DNA of 64,000 nucleotides from Muricoccus harenae (GTDB taxonomy: Bacteria; Pseudomonadota; Alphaproteobacteria; Acetobacterales; Acetobacteraceae): assembly GCF_009848505.1 (NCBI RefSeq), contig NZ_WWDL01000004.1, positions 1-64,000 on the forward strand. Direction: 5' to 3'. The position numbers and the translations under genes are program-made. The notes under the pieces are model-generated. The model was given only the letters and a program-made list of their open reading frames with translations, was not told where the DNA came from and made no database searches. Shown in pieces: positions 17,410 through 25,847 of this stretch (position 1 is the stretch's first letter; each line of letters starts with the position of its first letter).

Positions 17410-17770
17410 GATGGCGCGGCGGATCGGGGCGCCGCGTTTCCCCCAGGGGAATGCGCATGGTGATGGGTCATTCGGTCATCCAGCCAGCGGGCTACCCCGT
17501 CCCTGAGGACGCCGCGCCGCCCTATCGAAGACCAGCCGGGCGGCCATGCCAACTCCGGGCGCGCAATGGACCGGCCTGCCCCGTTGCGGGGGCGAGTGGC
17601 GTACCTGTGCATGGACGTCGGGGCGCTCCGGATGCATCCGGACGCAAAGTTGCCGGTTGTTCAGCGCGGCGGGCAGGTTCATGCGGCGGAGCCCCTGGTT
17701 CGCCCGGGGCACGGGGCATTCGCGCCACGGATGGCGGGCCGCCGAGTGGTCGGGACAGGAAGGTTTGGGC
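17410..17770. other. Divergent intergenic region hpnA / YjbQ-family gene
   Basis: 361 bases. Open frames here are low-complexity and cysteine/arginine-rich, so no gene is called. It holds a perfect 16-bp palindrome (17627-17642) and the ribosome site AGGAAGG (17758-17764) of the downstream gene. No thiamine-type riboswitch core was seen. Confidence 0.5.
17627..17642. promoter_or_regulatory. Perfect 16-bp palindrome, candidate operator
   Basis: TCCGGATGCATCCGGA reads the same on both strands and is flanked by GCG/CGC. It lies between the divergent hpnA and YjbQ-family genes, 144 bp upstream of the latter start. A regulator-binding site is the likely meaning; the regulator is unknown. Confidence 0.45.
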
Positions 17771-18199
17771 GTGAGGCAGGACATCCACCATCTCATCGTC
17801 GCGACGCGGCAGCGCGGTCTGGTCGACATAACGGCGCCGGTCCGCGAATGGGTCGGGCGCCAAGGCATCGAGACCGGGCTGCTGACGATCTGGTGCCGGC
17901 ACACCTCGGCCTCCCTGTTGGTGCAGGAGAACGCCTCGCCGGAGGTGCGGGTGGATCTGGAGGCCTTCCTGCGGCGCCTGGTGCCGGATGGCGCGGCCGG
18001 GGGCTACAGCCATGACGAGGAGGGGCCGGACGATATGCCGGCGCATATCCGCTCGGCGCTCACCCAGACGCAGCTTTCCATACCCGTGGAGCATGGCGCG
18101 CCGGTCCTCGGCACCTGGCAGGCGATCTATCTCTATGAGCACCGGACCGCGCCGCACCGGCGGGAGCTGGTGCTACACCTCATCGGAGAAGCGGCGTGA
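17771..18199 (+). CDS. YjbQ/UPF0047 family protein (secondary thiamine-phosphate synthase type)
   Basis: A compact 142-residue protein with the family features RGLVDIT near the N-terminus, IWCRHTSASLLVQENA, a DDMPAHIRSAL segment and TWQAIYLYEHR with conserved Cys/His/Glu residues. Members complement thiamine-phosphate synthase weakly, but the physiological role is not settled. A GTG at 17771 preceded by AGGAAGG was chosen; an upstream in-frame ATG at 17546 would add 75 cysteine/arginine-rich residues typical of noncoding GC-rich DNA. Confidence 0.85.
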   Translation: MRQDIHHLIVATRQRGLVDITAPVREWVGRQGIETGLLTIWCRHTSASLLVQENASPEVRVDLEAFLRRLVPDGAAGGYSHDEEGPDDMPAHIRSALTQTQLSIPVEHGAPVLGTWQAIYLYEHRTAPHRRELVLHLIGEAA

Positions 18200-18281
18200 T
18201 ATGCCCTGGCGGGCCCGCCCCCGGCTTCCCGACGCGGAGGATTGGCGATATGGCAGAGCTTCTTAGCTGGAGCAGCGAGCC

Positions 18282-18923
18282 ATGGGCCTTCCTCGTCTCC
18301 TGAGGGTCTCCCTCGTCCTTCTTGCTGCTTCCGCCCCGGCCGCCGGTGCCGCGGAGATCTGCAGCACCTCGACGCTCACCTCCTCCGCCTTCTCCTCCGC
18401 CCGCTGGTGCGGGCAGCCGCCCGGTGCGGGGACGCTCCGCATGAACCGCCGCGGCGGAGGAGCGGAGGATTTCCTGAATGTGCCGATCGACACCTATCGG
18501 GAGGTGATCCGCACCCCCAACGTGGTGAAATACCTGGCCGAGGAGGTGCAGCCGCATTTCCGCCAGGGGGCCGCGCCGGCCGGCCCGGCTTCCGCCACGC
18601 CCATGATCCGGACGGCACGGGTGCCGCAGCCGGCCGAGCCCCAGAATGCCGTGCCGAGATCCGCGACGCCGATCCGCCCCGCCCTCGCCCTGCCGCATGA
18701 GCGGGTGACGGGACCACAGCTTCGCCAGCAGGCCAGCCTGTCGAGGCAGCGGGCGGCCAACGCCCGCCCAGCCGCTCCGGCGCGCCAGCCCGGGAAGCGG
18801 CCGGCCCGTGCGCGGGCCCAGGCGGCGGATGGGTGTGCGGCGACGGTGGCCGCGGGAGGGCTCGCCCCCCCGCCCGGCCCGCTGCGGCTCCCCCCGCCCC
18901 GCAAGCCCGCCTGCCGGAGCTAG
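18282..18923 (+). CDS. Hypothetical secreted basic, proline/alanine-rich protein
   Basis: 213 residues beginning with a clear Sec signal (MGLPRLLRVSLVLLAASAPA, cleavage after AGA near residue 23). Then comes a short ordered segment with a Cys pair (EICSTS, ARWCGQ) and FLNVPIDTYREVIRTPNVVKYLAEEV, then a long proline/arginine/alanine-rich low-complexity tail. No family recognised. The signal peptide and the ordered central part argue for a real gene; the tail resembles generic GC-rich translation, so the true 3' end is less certain. Confidence 0.5.
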   Translation: MGLPRLLRVSLVLLAASAPAAGAAEICSTSTLTSSAFSSARWCGQPPGAGTLRMNRRGGGAEDFLNVPIDTYREVIRTPNVVKYLAEEVQPHFRQGAAPAGPASATPMIRTARVPQPAEPQNAVPRSATPIRPALALPHERVTGPQLRQQASLSRQRAANARPAAPARQPGKRPARARAQAADGCAATVAAGGLAPPPGPLRLPPPRKPACRS

Positions 18924-19002
18924 GCGCGCCACCGACGAAAGATGAGCCGCGTGGGGCGCGATGCGTTAGACATCCAGGCCATATCCGAAGGGATGGAGAC
19001 AC

Positions 19003-19557
19003 ATGCCGACCTCAGTGAAGGACATGCTTGCCAAGGCCGGCGCCGCGGTGCCGCGGATCACGCCATCGGAGGCCGCGGACCTCATCCGGGATGGGAAGGC
19101 GCTGGTGGTCGACCTGCGCGAGGCCGCCGAGGTGCAGGAATCGGGCAAGGTGAAGGGGGCGCTCGAGGTGCCGAGGGGGCTGCTGGAGTTCCGCGCGGAC
19201 CCGGCCTCCCCGTCGCATGATCCGGCCTTCGAGCCCGGGCGTACCGTGATCGTGTACTGCGCCTCCGGCGGGCGGTCGGCCCTGGGCGGGAAGACGTTGC
19301 AGGAGCTGGGCTTCACCGATGTGCGCAATCTCGGTGGCTTCAAGGATTGGGCCCAGTCGGGCGGCGCCGTCGCGCCGGCCGATGCGCCGCCGGCGGTGAG
19401 CGGCGGCCAACAGAATGCCGACAAGGCGGCGGAATCCGCGCCCGGCCCCTACCAGCCCGGCGAGGACCTGGCGCGCCGGCAGGACCAGCTTCTCGACGAG
19501 GCGGTGGAGGAGACCTTCCCCGCCAGCGATCCCATTTCGCCGAAGCGCATCGTCTGA
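19003..19557 (+). CDS. Rhodanese-domain protein
   Basis: 184 residues. A single rhodanese domain (about 17-120) with the catalytic cysteine in YCASGGRSA (loop of six residues), preceded by ALVVDLREAAEV and followed by NLGGFKDW. The C-terminal extension after residue 125 is disordered and ends in LLDEAVEETFPASDPISP, a short motif also seen in small alphaproteobacterial proteins. No signal peptide, so cytoplasmic. Family members transfer sulfane sulfur or bind sulfide; the specific role is unknown. Confidence 0.85.
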   Translation: MPTSVKDMLAKAGAAVPRITPSEAADLIRDGKALVVDLREAAEVQESGKVKGALEVPRGLLEFRADPASPSHDPAFEPGRTVIVYCASGGRSALGGKTLQELGFTDVRNLGGFKDWAQSGGAVAPADAPPAVSGGQQNADKAAESAPGPYQPGEDLARRQDQLLDEAVEETFPASDPISPKRIV

Positions 19558-19641
19558 GGCGCGGGCCCATCCCGGGCTGGGTGCTGCAACGGGGCGGGGC
19601 GGGAGAGCGTTGTCCGGGTTGGGCCGTATAGGGAGGCTGTC

Positions 19642-19848
19642 ATGTCCGGCGGAAAGACCGACAACGGATCCAGTGGCGCCACCTCGGGTACGGGGCGCCT
19701 CAACCCCGGGGATGATGCGGCGCCGGGAACGCCGGGTACCGGGGAGGATGTCTGCCCGCAGTGCCAGGGCAAGGGACGGCTGGGAACCAGCGACTGCCCG
19801 ACTTGCGGCGGCACCGGCATTGTCATCAAGGGCGTCGCCGGCGGCTAG
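19642..19848 (+). CDS. Small DnaJ-type zinc-finger protein
   Basis: 68 residues. A disordered Gly/Ser/Thr-rich half is followed by CPQCQGKGRLGTSDCPTCGG, i.e. two CxxC knuckles in the CxxCxGxG pattern of the DnaJ central zinc-finger region, presumably binding one zinc. A strong ribosome site (AGGGAGG) precedes the ATG. Function unknown; a chaperone-accessory or metal-binding peptide is plausible. Confidence 0.75.
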   Translation: MSGGKTDNGSSGATSGTGRLNPGDDAAPGTPGTGEDVCPQCQGKGRLGTSDCPTCGGTGIVIKGVAGG

Positions 19849-20248
19849 CTGGCCGCTTCAGCCGCGCGGATTGGCGCGGGCGGTACTGCCGCCGCGACGC
19901 TGCGTGCCATGTCGGCCGGCAATGGCTCCGAGCCGAACACGGGCGCGGCTGAGGCTCGCCTACTCAACATGTTAGGATAACGGGCGGTCTGACGATGCCG
20001 GGCCGCTGCCAGTCCTGATACCTGCACTTGCGTGACGTGTTGACCGGAGCTGGATCTTCCGCGGCCATGAACTTTCGTCACCCCAAGCACATCATCTGAG
20101 AGCCTTCATCCGCGCCCGGCCACGCGGTCGTGAAGCGTGTGGCCGCGCATGCCGTACAGGCAGGCCGCGGGGTTCGGCACAGCAGGGCGCGTGGCATTTC
20201 CTGCATCTTCGGGGAAATTGCGGCTAACAGGCCTTCTGCAGATTCCCC
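19849..20248. other. Noncoding stretch upstream of the prpF-like operon
   Basis: About 400 bases. An 81-codon minus-strand frame at 19845-20090 has no recognisable features and is not called. Nothing else was identified before the promoter at 20249. Confidence 0.5.
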
Positions 20249-20276
20249 TTGAAACGCTACGTAGCGTATGAATAAT
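20249..20276 (+). promoter_or_regulatory. Sigma70-type promoter of the prpF-like operon
   Basis: TTGAAA (20249-20254) and AATAAT (20271-20276) separated by 16 bp, 47 bp before the ATG at 20323. The spacer is almost entirely filled by a perfect palindrome, so a repressor bound there would block RNA polymerase. A GCCGGG/CCCGGC hairpin (20286-20302) lies in the predicted leader. Confidence 0.55.
20254..20267. promoter_or_regulatory. Perfect 14-bp palindromic operator candidate
   Basis: ACGCTACGTAGCGT, identical on both strands, lies between the -35 and -10 elements. Its size and placement fit a TetR-family repressor; the TetR gene at 26958 closing the same gene cluster is the obvious candidate (inference). 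Confidence 0.55.
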
Positions 20277-20322
20277 GCCCGCAGAGCCGGGGTGAACCCG
20301 GCATGGCTGCGGGAGGAACGGC

Positions 20323-21510
20323 ATGGCCCGGCAAACGCGATGCGTGATGATGCGTGGCGGCACCAGCAAGGCCGTCTTCCTGAAGGAAGCCGACCTGCCG
20401 GCCGATCCGGCCGCACGCGACGCCCTCATTCTCGGCATCTTCGGCTCGCCCGATAAGCGGCAGATCGACGGGCTGGGCGGCGCTGATCCATTGACGAGCA
20501 AGCTGGCCGTCATCGGCCCGCCGCGCGCCGAGATCCCCGAGGCGGCGGGAACCCATCTCACCTACACCTTCGGTCAGGTGGAGATCGACGAGCCGGCGAT
20601 CGACTATCTGAGCCTCTGCGGCAATATCAGCTCGGCCGTCGGCGCCTTCGCGGTGCGCGAGGGCATGGTGGAGCCGCGCTCGCCCGTCACGACCGTGCTG
20701 GCCTGGAACACCAATCTGCGGCGGGTGCTGCGGATCGAGGTGCCGGTCGAGAACGGACAGCCTGTCGAGGAGGGGGACTTCGCCGTTCCCGGCGTGCCCG
20801 GCACCGGCGCGCGGATCCTGGTGGATTTCGCCGATACGGCCGGCGGCGCGACCGGCGCGCTGCTTCCCACCGGCCAAGTCGTGGACCGGCTGGAGGTGGA
20901 GGGCGTCGGCAGCATCGAGGCGAGCCTGGTCGATATCGGCAATCCGCATGTCTTCATCCGCGCGGCCGATATCGGCCTGACGGGCACGGAGATGCCTGCG
21001 GAGATCGACGGGCGGGCCGATCTGCTTGACCGGCTGGAACGCATCCGTGGTGCGGCGGCGCACCGCCTCGGACTTGCGTCCTCGCCCGTGGCCGCGCGCG
21101 CGGAGACGCCGGCGGTGCCGATCCTCGGCATGGTCGCGGCGCCGGCCGCTTATCGCGACTTCCTGCATGGCACCGAAGTGCCCGCCGGTGAGATGGACGT
21201 GCTGGCGCGGCTGATGTTCATGCAGCGCACCCACAAGACCTATGCGGGCACGAGCACCGTCTGCACGGGCGTCGCGAGCCGCATTCCCGGCACGCTGGTG
21301 CATGAGGCCGCGCGGCCCGTGCCTTTCGAGCAGATCGAATGCCGCATCGGCCATCCCGCCGGCGTCATCGTCACGGAAGTCATGGTGGCCGGTGGCAATG
21401 GGCCGGAGTTTCGCGTGCAGCGCGCGACCCTTGGGCGCACCGCTAGGCGGATCATGGAAGGCTATGTCTTCACGCCCGAGCGCGGCGAGCTGGCGCAGGC
21501 GGCGGAATGA
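20323..21510 (+). CDS. PrpF-family isomerase (methylaconitate / 4-oxalomesaconate type)
   Basis: 395 residues of the PrpF fold (two diaminopimelate-epimerase-like halves). Typical segments are CVMMRGGTSKAVF at the N-terminus, CGNISSAVGAFAV (about residue 105) and AGTSTVCTG in the second half. Members shift double bonds in unsaturated tricarboxylates such as 2-methylaconitate, methylitaconate or 4-oxalomesaconate; the exact substrate cannot be read here. A strong GGGAGGAA ribosome site precedes the ATG. First gene of a six-gene cluster; its stop overlaps the next ATG (ATGA). Confidence 0.87.
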   Translation: MARQTRCVMMRGGTSKAVFLKEADLPADPAARDALILGIFGSPDKRQIDGLGGADPLTSKLAVIGPPRAEIPEAAGTHLTYTFGQVEIDEPAIDYLSLCGNISSAVGAFAVREGMVEPRSPVTTVLAWNTNLRRVLRIEVPVENGQPVEEGDFAVPGVPGTGARILVDFADTAGGATGALLPTGQVVDRLEVEGVGSIEASLVDIGNPHVFIRAADIGLTGTEMPAEIDGRADLLDRLERIRGAAAHRLGLASSPVAARAETPAVPILGMVAAPAAYRDFLHGTEVPAGEMDVLARLMFMQRTHKTYAGTSTVCTGVASRIPGTLVHEAARPVPFEQIECRIGHPAGVIVTEVMVAGGNGPEFRVQRATLGRTARRIMEGYVFTPERGELAQAAE

Positions 21511-23543
21511 GCGGCGTGGCGGGAGGCGGGCCGATGCTCATCGCGCAGCCGGGCATGATGGGGCCGCTGGCCCTTCGCAACCGGATCATCATGGGCCCGA
21601 TGGGCACCAATTACGGGACCGGCGACGGTTTCTCCACCGAGCGCGACAAGCTCTACTACGCCGAGCGTGCGCTGGGTGGCGCGGCGATGATCATCACCGA
21701 GGCGATGGTTGTCTCGCCGAACGCGCGGAACCACCGCAATTCGCTCTGCATCCATCATGACCGATTCATCCCCGGCCTGGCGGCGGTGGTGGGTGCCATT
21801 CACGACGGCGGCGCCCTGGCGGTCGCACAGCTGAACCATCGCGGCGGGCTGCTGCGCCGCTCGGTGCTCGGCATGGAGCCGGTGGGACCGTCCGACGGCA
21901 TCAATCCGGCGACCGGCGAGCCGGTGCGCGGCCTGTCCGTGGGCGAGATCCGCGCGATCCAGGAGGAATTCCTCACCTCCGCGCGCCGGGCCTGGAAGGC
22001 GGGCTATGACGCCGTCGAGCTGCATGCGGCAAATGGCTACCTGTTCCAGCAGTTCTTCACCGCGCGCATCAACCGCCGCACCGATGCCTATGGCGGTTCC
22101 ATCGAGAACCGCATGCGCCTGCTGCTCGAGACGGTGCAGCTCATCCGCTCGGAGATTCCATCGATTCCGCTCATGGTCCGCATTAGCGCGACCGAATATG
22201 TCGAGGGCGGCTACAGCGAGGCGGAGGCCGTCACGCTCGCGCTGGCGCTGGAGAAGGCGGGGGTGATCGCCATCGATCTCTCCGGTGGCTCGAATGAGAG
22301 CCCGGCCCTGTCGCGCTACTGCATCCAGCCTCCATCTTTCCCCCGGCGCTTCCTGGAGCCCTATGCGCGGCCCATTACCGAGGCATTGGGCATTCCGGTC
22401 ATCATGGCCGGCCGCATCATCGACCCAGAGGATGCGGAGGGCGTGCTGCAGGCGGGCAGCGCGCAATATGTGGCGGTGTGCCGCGCGCTGGTCGCGGACC
22501 CGTACTGGACGCGCAAGGCCTTCGGCGAGATCGCGACGCCGATCAAGAAGTGCATCTCCTGCAATGTCTGCTACGAGCGGCTGACGCTGGAGCAGGATGT
22601 CGCCTGCGTCGCCAATCCGCTGGTCGGCACGGAATTCGAGCGGCTGGACTTGGCGGAGCCGCAACTCGCCGATCCGGTGGCGGTGGACAAGCGCCGTCGC
22701 GTGCTGGTGCTCGGCGCCGGCGTCGCAGGCGTCGAAGCCGCGCGGGTCGCCGCCGCGCGCGGCCATGCGGTGGAGATCTGGGAAAAGGCGGACCAACCGG
22801 GCGGCCAGATGCCCCTGGCGACGGCCGGGCCGGACAAGGCGGATGTCGGCGGCATCTGGAGCTATCGCTGGCCGCAGGTGGCGGCGCTGGGCGTTCCCGT
22901 ACGCTTCGGGATGGAGGCGACGGTGGCCCGCATCCGGGACTTCGCGCCGGATCTGGCGATCATCGCCACCGGATCGCGGGCGCGGCGCCTGCCGATGCTG
23001 GATTCGGCGCCATGCCCGACGCTGCATGCCTGGGACGCAATTCTCGATCCTTCGCGCGTCGCGGAGGGCGCCGCGGTCACGGTCATCGGTGGCGGGCTGG
23101 TCGGGCTGGAGACGGCGGATCTGCTGGTGGAGAAGCGCGGCTGCCGCGTGACCGTGATCGAGGGGCTGCCGACCCTGGCCACCGGCATGGCGCGCAACAA
23201 CCGCTTCGACCTGCTGGAGCGGCTGGAACGCGCCGGGATGCGGAGCATGACCGGCACGCTCGTGGAAGGCTTCGAGGATGGGCTGCTGGTGCTGCGGAAT
23301 GGTGAGCGGCGCTGGACGATGGCGCCGGGCGACCTGATCGTCCATGCCGTCGGCCCTGTGCCGAACCGGGACGTGGTGCCCGTGCTGGGGGAAGCCGGCG
23401 TCGACTACGTGCTTGTGGGCGACTGCAACCGGCCGAGCGACTTCCTCGATGGCATCCGCGATGCCTGGATGACGGCGCTCGCGGTTGAGCGGCATCCCAG
23501 GGCCCATGCGCGCGCCGCGGCGCCCGATCTGGCGGTGCCGTGA
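21507..23543 (+). CDS. NADH:flavin oxidoreductase / 2-enoate reductase-type protein
   Basis: 678 residues. An FMN-binding TIM barrel of the old yellow enzyme family (about 10-340, with GPMGTNYG and VELHAANGYLFQQFF) is followed by a 4Fe-4S cysteine cluster CISCNVCYE...C (about 350-367). Then comes a C-terminal FAD/NAD(P) module (VLVLGAGVAGVEAARVA, VTVIGGGLVGLETAD). This is the 2,4-dienoyl-CoA reductase / 2-enoate reductase architecture, reducing activated C=C bonds. Paired with PrpF and PrpD homologues, an unsaturated di- or tricarboxylate is a reasonable substrate guess. Confidence 0.88.
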   Translation: MSGVAGGGPMLIAQPGMMGPLALRNRIIMGPMGTNYGTGDGFSTERDKLYYAERALGGAAMIITEAMVVSPNARNHRNSLCIHHDRFIPGLAAVVGAIHDGGALAVAQLNHRGGLLRRSVLGMEPVGPSDGINPATGEPVRGLSVGEIRAIQEEFLTSARRAWKAGYDAVELHAANGYLFQQFFTARINRRTDAYGGSIENRMRLLLETVQLIRSEIPSIPLMVRISATEYVEGGYSEAEAVTLALALEKAGVIAIDLSGGSNESPALSRYCIQPPSFPRRFLEPYARPITEALGIPVIMAGRIIDPEDAEGVLQAGSAQYVAVCRALVADPYWTRKAFGEIATPIKKCISCNVCYERLTLEQDVACVANPLVGTEFERLDLAEPQLADPVAVDKRRRVLVLGAGVAGVEAARVAAARGHAVEIWEKADQPGGQMPLATAGPDKADVGGIWSYRWPQVAALGVPVRFGMEATVARIRDFAPDLAIIATGSRARRLPMLDSAPCPTLHAWDAILDPSRVAEGAAVTVIGGGLVGLETADLLVEKRGCRVTVIEGLPTLATGMARNNRFDLLERLERAGMRSMTGTLVEGFEDGLLVLRNGERRWTMAPGDLIVHAVGPVPNRDVVPVLGEAGVDYVLVGDCNRPSDFLDGIRDAWMTALAVERHPRAHARAAAPDLAVP

Positions 23544-24349
23544 TGCCCATGGAGAGGGATGACGTCTACGAGCTTTTCGCCATCCGCTATGCGATGCGCG
23601 ATGCGAAGCGGCGGGACCACTTCATCGGCGGCGATCCGCATGACGCGCCCATGCCGATGGACTACTTCGTCTGGGCAGCGGTGGGGGCGGGGCGCAGCTT
23701 CGTCATCGACACGGGCTTCACCGCCGAGACCTCGGCCAAGCGCGGGCGGACCTTCCTGCGCTGCCCTGTGGAGAGCCTTTCGCTGGTCGGTGTCGATGCG
23801 GCGACGGTGCAGGAGGTGGTGCTCACCCATCTGCATTACGACCATGTTGGCAACTTCCACCGTTTCCCGGCGGCGCGCTTCCATCTCCAGGAGCCGGAGA
23901 TGCACTACGCCACGGGCCGTTACATGCGCTTCCCGCGCCTGTCGCATTCCTTCGAGGTGGAGGATGTCTGCGGCATGGTGCGGCTGAACTATGCCGGTCG
24001 CGTGGACTTCCATGACGGTGACGCGATGATCGCCCCCGGTGTCTCGCTGCACCGCATGGGCGGGCATTCGGCCGGGTTGCAATGCGTGCGGGTGAACACC
24101 CGGCGCGGGCCGGTGGTGCTCGCCTCCGACGTCACGCATTTCTACGAGAACATGGAGAAGGGGCGGCCCTTCCCGACGGCCTTCCATGTCGGGGAGATGC
24201 TGGAGGGCTTCGAGGCGCTGCGGAAGCTCGCGCCTTCGCCGAAGCACATCGTGCCGGGCCACGACCCGGAGGTGATGCGCCGCTATCCCGCCGTCTCGTC
24301 GGAACTGGAAGGCATCGCCGTCCGGCTCGATGCCGAGCCGAACGCCTGA
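23540..24349 (+). CDS. Metallo-beta-lactamase-fold hydrolase, lactonase-like
   Basis: 269 residues with the zinc motif H97-L-H99-Y-D101-H102 in LTHLHYDHVGN, a later GGHSAG and SDVTHFYENM, and C-terminal VPGHDPEV, matching the N-acyl-homoserine-lactonase-like subgroup. It probably opens a lactone or thioester formed in the same pathway; quorum-signal hydrolysis is an alternative but the operon context does not suggest it. The GTG at 23540 overlaps the previous stop (GTGA); an ATG at 23543 is equally possible. Confidence 0.85.
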   Translation: MMPMERDDVYELFAIRYAMRDAKRRDHFIGGDPHDAPMPMDYFVWAAVGAGRSFVIDTGFTAETSAKRGRTFLRCPVESLSLVGVDAATVQEVVLTHLHYDHVGNFHRFPAARFHLQEPEMHYATGRYMRFPRLSHSFEVEDVCGMVRLNYAGRVDFHDGDAMIAPGVSLHRMGGHSAGLQCVRVNTRRGPVVLASDVTHFYENMEKGRPFPTAFHVGEMLEGFEALRKLAPSPKHIVPGHDPEVMRRYPAVSSELEGIAVRLDAEPNA

Positions 24350-24376
24350 ACCGAACTGCATCCTGGAGGAAACATC

Positions 24377-25777
24377 ATGACCGAACCCGCCGCCGTCACG
24401 CTTGCCAGGCATTTCTCGTCCCTCACCATCGACCGCATTCCCGCGAAGCACCTGGCGGATGCGAGGGCGCTGATCGCGGACTGGTTCGGCGTGGCGCTTG
24501 CGGGCTCGCGGGCTGGAAGCGGCGCCATCGCGCGACGTTTCGCGGTGGAGACCGGCGGGCGGGAGGAGGCGAGCCTGGTGAATGGCGGTGGTGCCCGCGT
24601 TCCGGCCGTGCATGCGGCTTTCGCCAATGCCATCGCGTCGCACAGCGTCGAGCTTGACGACGTGGACATCCTCGCGCTGTTCCACTTCAGCCCGCCCGTG
24701 GTGGCGGCCGCGCTTGCAGCGGCCGAGCGCGCGGGCTCCAGCGGCGCGGAGCTGCTGACGGCGGTGGTGGCGGGCTGCGAGGCCATGGCGCGGCTGAGCG
24801 ATGCCACCAACCCGTCGCTGCGCGACCGCGGCTACCACACCACCCCCGCGGTGGGCGTCTTCGGCGCGGCGGTGGCGGCCGGGCTGCTGTTCCGCCTGGA
24901 TGAGGAGGCGATGACCTCCGCGCTGGGCCTAGCGGGGGCGCAGGCCTCGGGGCTCATGGAAATGTATGGGCCGTCCATGCAGAAGCGTTTCAATCCGGGG
25001 CCGGCGGCGCGCAATGGCGTCACCTCCGCGGTGATGGCGCAGCTCGGCTTCACCGGGGCGGCGACGATCCTCGATGGGCAGCGCGGCTTCTGCCGGGCCT
25101 TCAGCGACCAGTTCGACCCGGCGGCGCTCACCCGCGGGCTGGGCACGGAATTCCCGATCTTCATCGAGTACAAGGCCTATGCCTGCGCGCGGCCGATTCA
25201 TAACGGCATCGACTGCGCGATCGACATCCGTCGGCAAATGGGCGCCGCGCGCGTGGATGGCATCCGCCGCATTACCATCCGCCGCCACCCGGCCTGGGCG
25301 CATTACCACCAGATCCCGCGCCCCGCGACGCATCACGAGGCGCAGGTCAGCCTGAACTACTCGGTGGCCGTGGCGCTGCGCGAGGGCGCCGCCCTGCTGC
25401 CGCAATACACCGACGAGAAGGTACACGAGCCGGGAATCCTGCGGCTGTCCGAAATGGTCACCGTGGTGCCGGATGACAGCCTGCCACGCGGCGTGTCCTG
25501 CCACATGACGGTGGAGGCGGAGGACGGCGCGATCTTCACCTCGCAGGTGGATCATCCCAGGGGTTCCATCGCCAATCCGATGACACCCGCCGAGGCCGCC
25601 GCGAAGACGCATCTTCTGGCCGATCCGGTGATCGGCGCCGCCTCCGTCGACCGGCTGCTGGAGCAGATCGCGCGCGTGGAATCGCTGCCTCGGGCGGCGG
25701 AGCTGATGGCGCTGGCGCAAGGCGCCCCGGCCGGTGCCCGCAAGCCGGAGGATGCTCACCTCGAGCACGCTTCCTGA
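24377..25777 (+). CDS. MmgE/PrpD family protein
   Basis: 466 residues of the MmgE/PrpD fold, which includes 2-methylcitrate dehydratase and cis-aconitate decarboxylase. Recognisable parts are ADWFGVALAGS, SHSVELDDVD, the TTPAVGVFGAAVAAG segment and CARPIHNGIDCAIDIR. Members add or remove water, or decarboxylate branched tricarboxylates. GGAGGAAACATC precedes the ATG. Together with the PrpF homologue this suggests handling of a citrate/aconitate-like compound; the precise reaction is unknown. Confidence 0.87.
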   Translation: MTEPAAVTLARHFSSLTIDRIPAKHLADARALIADWFGVALAGSRAGSGAIARRFAVETGGREEASLVNGGGARVPAVHAAFANAIASHSVELDDVDILALFHFSPPVVAAALAAAERAGSSGAELLTAVVAGCEAMARLSDATNPSLRDRGYHTTPAVGVFGAAVAAGLLFRLDEEAMTSALGLAGAQASGLMEMYGPSMQKRFNPGPAARNGVTSAVMAQLGFTGAATILDGQRGFCRAFSDQFDPAALTRGLGTEFPIFIEYKAYACARPIHNGIDCAIDIRRQMGAARVDGIRRITIRRHPAWAHYHQIPRPATHHEAQVSLNYSVAVALREGAALLPQYTDEKVHEPGILRLSEMVTVVPDDSLPRGVSCHMTVEAEDGAIFTSQVDHPRGSIANPMTPAEAAAKTHLLADPVIGAASVDRLLEQIARVESLPRAAELMALAQGAPAGARKPEDAHLEHAS

Positions 25778-25847
25778 CGATCCGGCGGGGCCATGCCCCG
25801 CCACCGCCGGGGCCCATGAAGAAACAAGAAGCAAGGGAGAGCAACGG

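Noticed and set aside
17410-17770. TPP riboswitch ahead of the YjbQ-family gene.
   Set aside because: The conserved CTGAGA and ACCTGAT core elements are absent.
17388-17774. Plus-strand frame across the hpnA upstream region.
   Set aside because: Cys/Gly/Arg/Pro-rich, no recognisable start context, and it contains the palindrome expected to be regulatory.
19845-20090. 81-codon minus-strand frame.
   Set aside because: No signal, domain or good ribosome site, and composition like noncoding GC-rich DNA.
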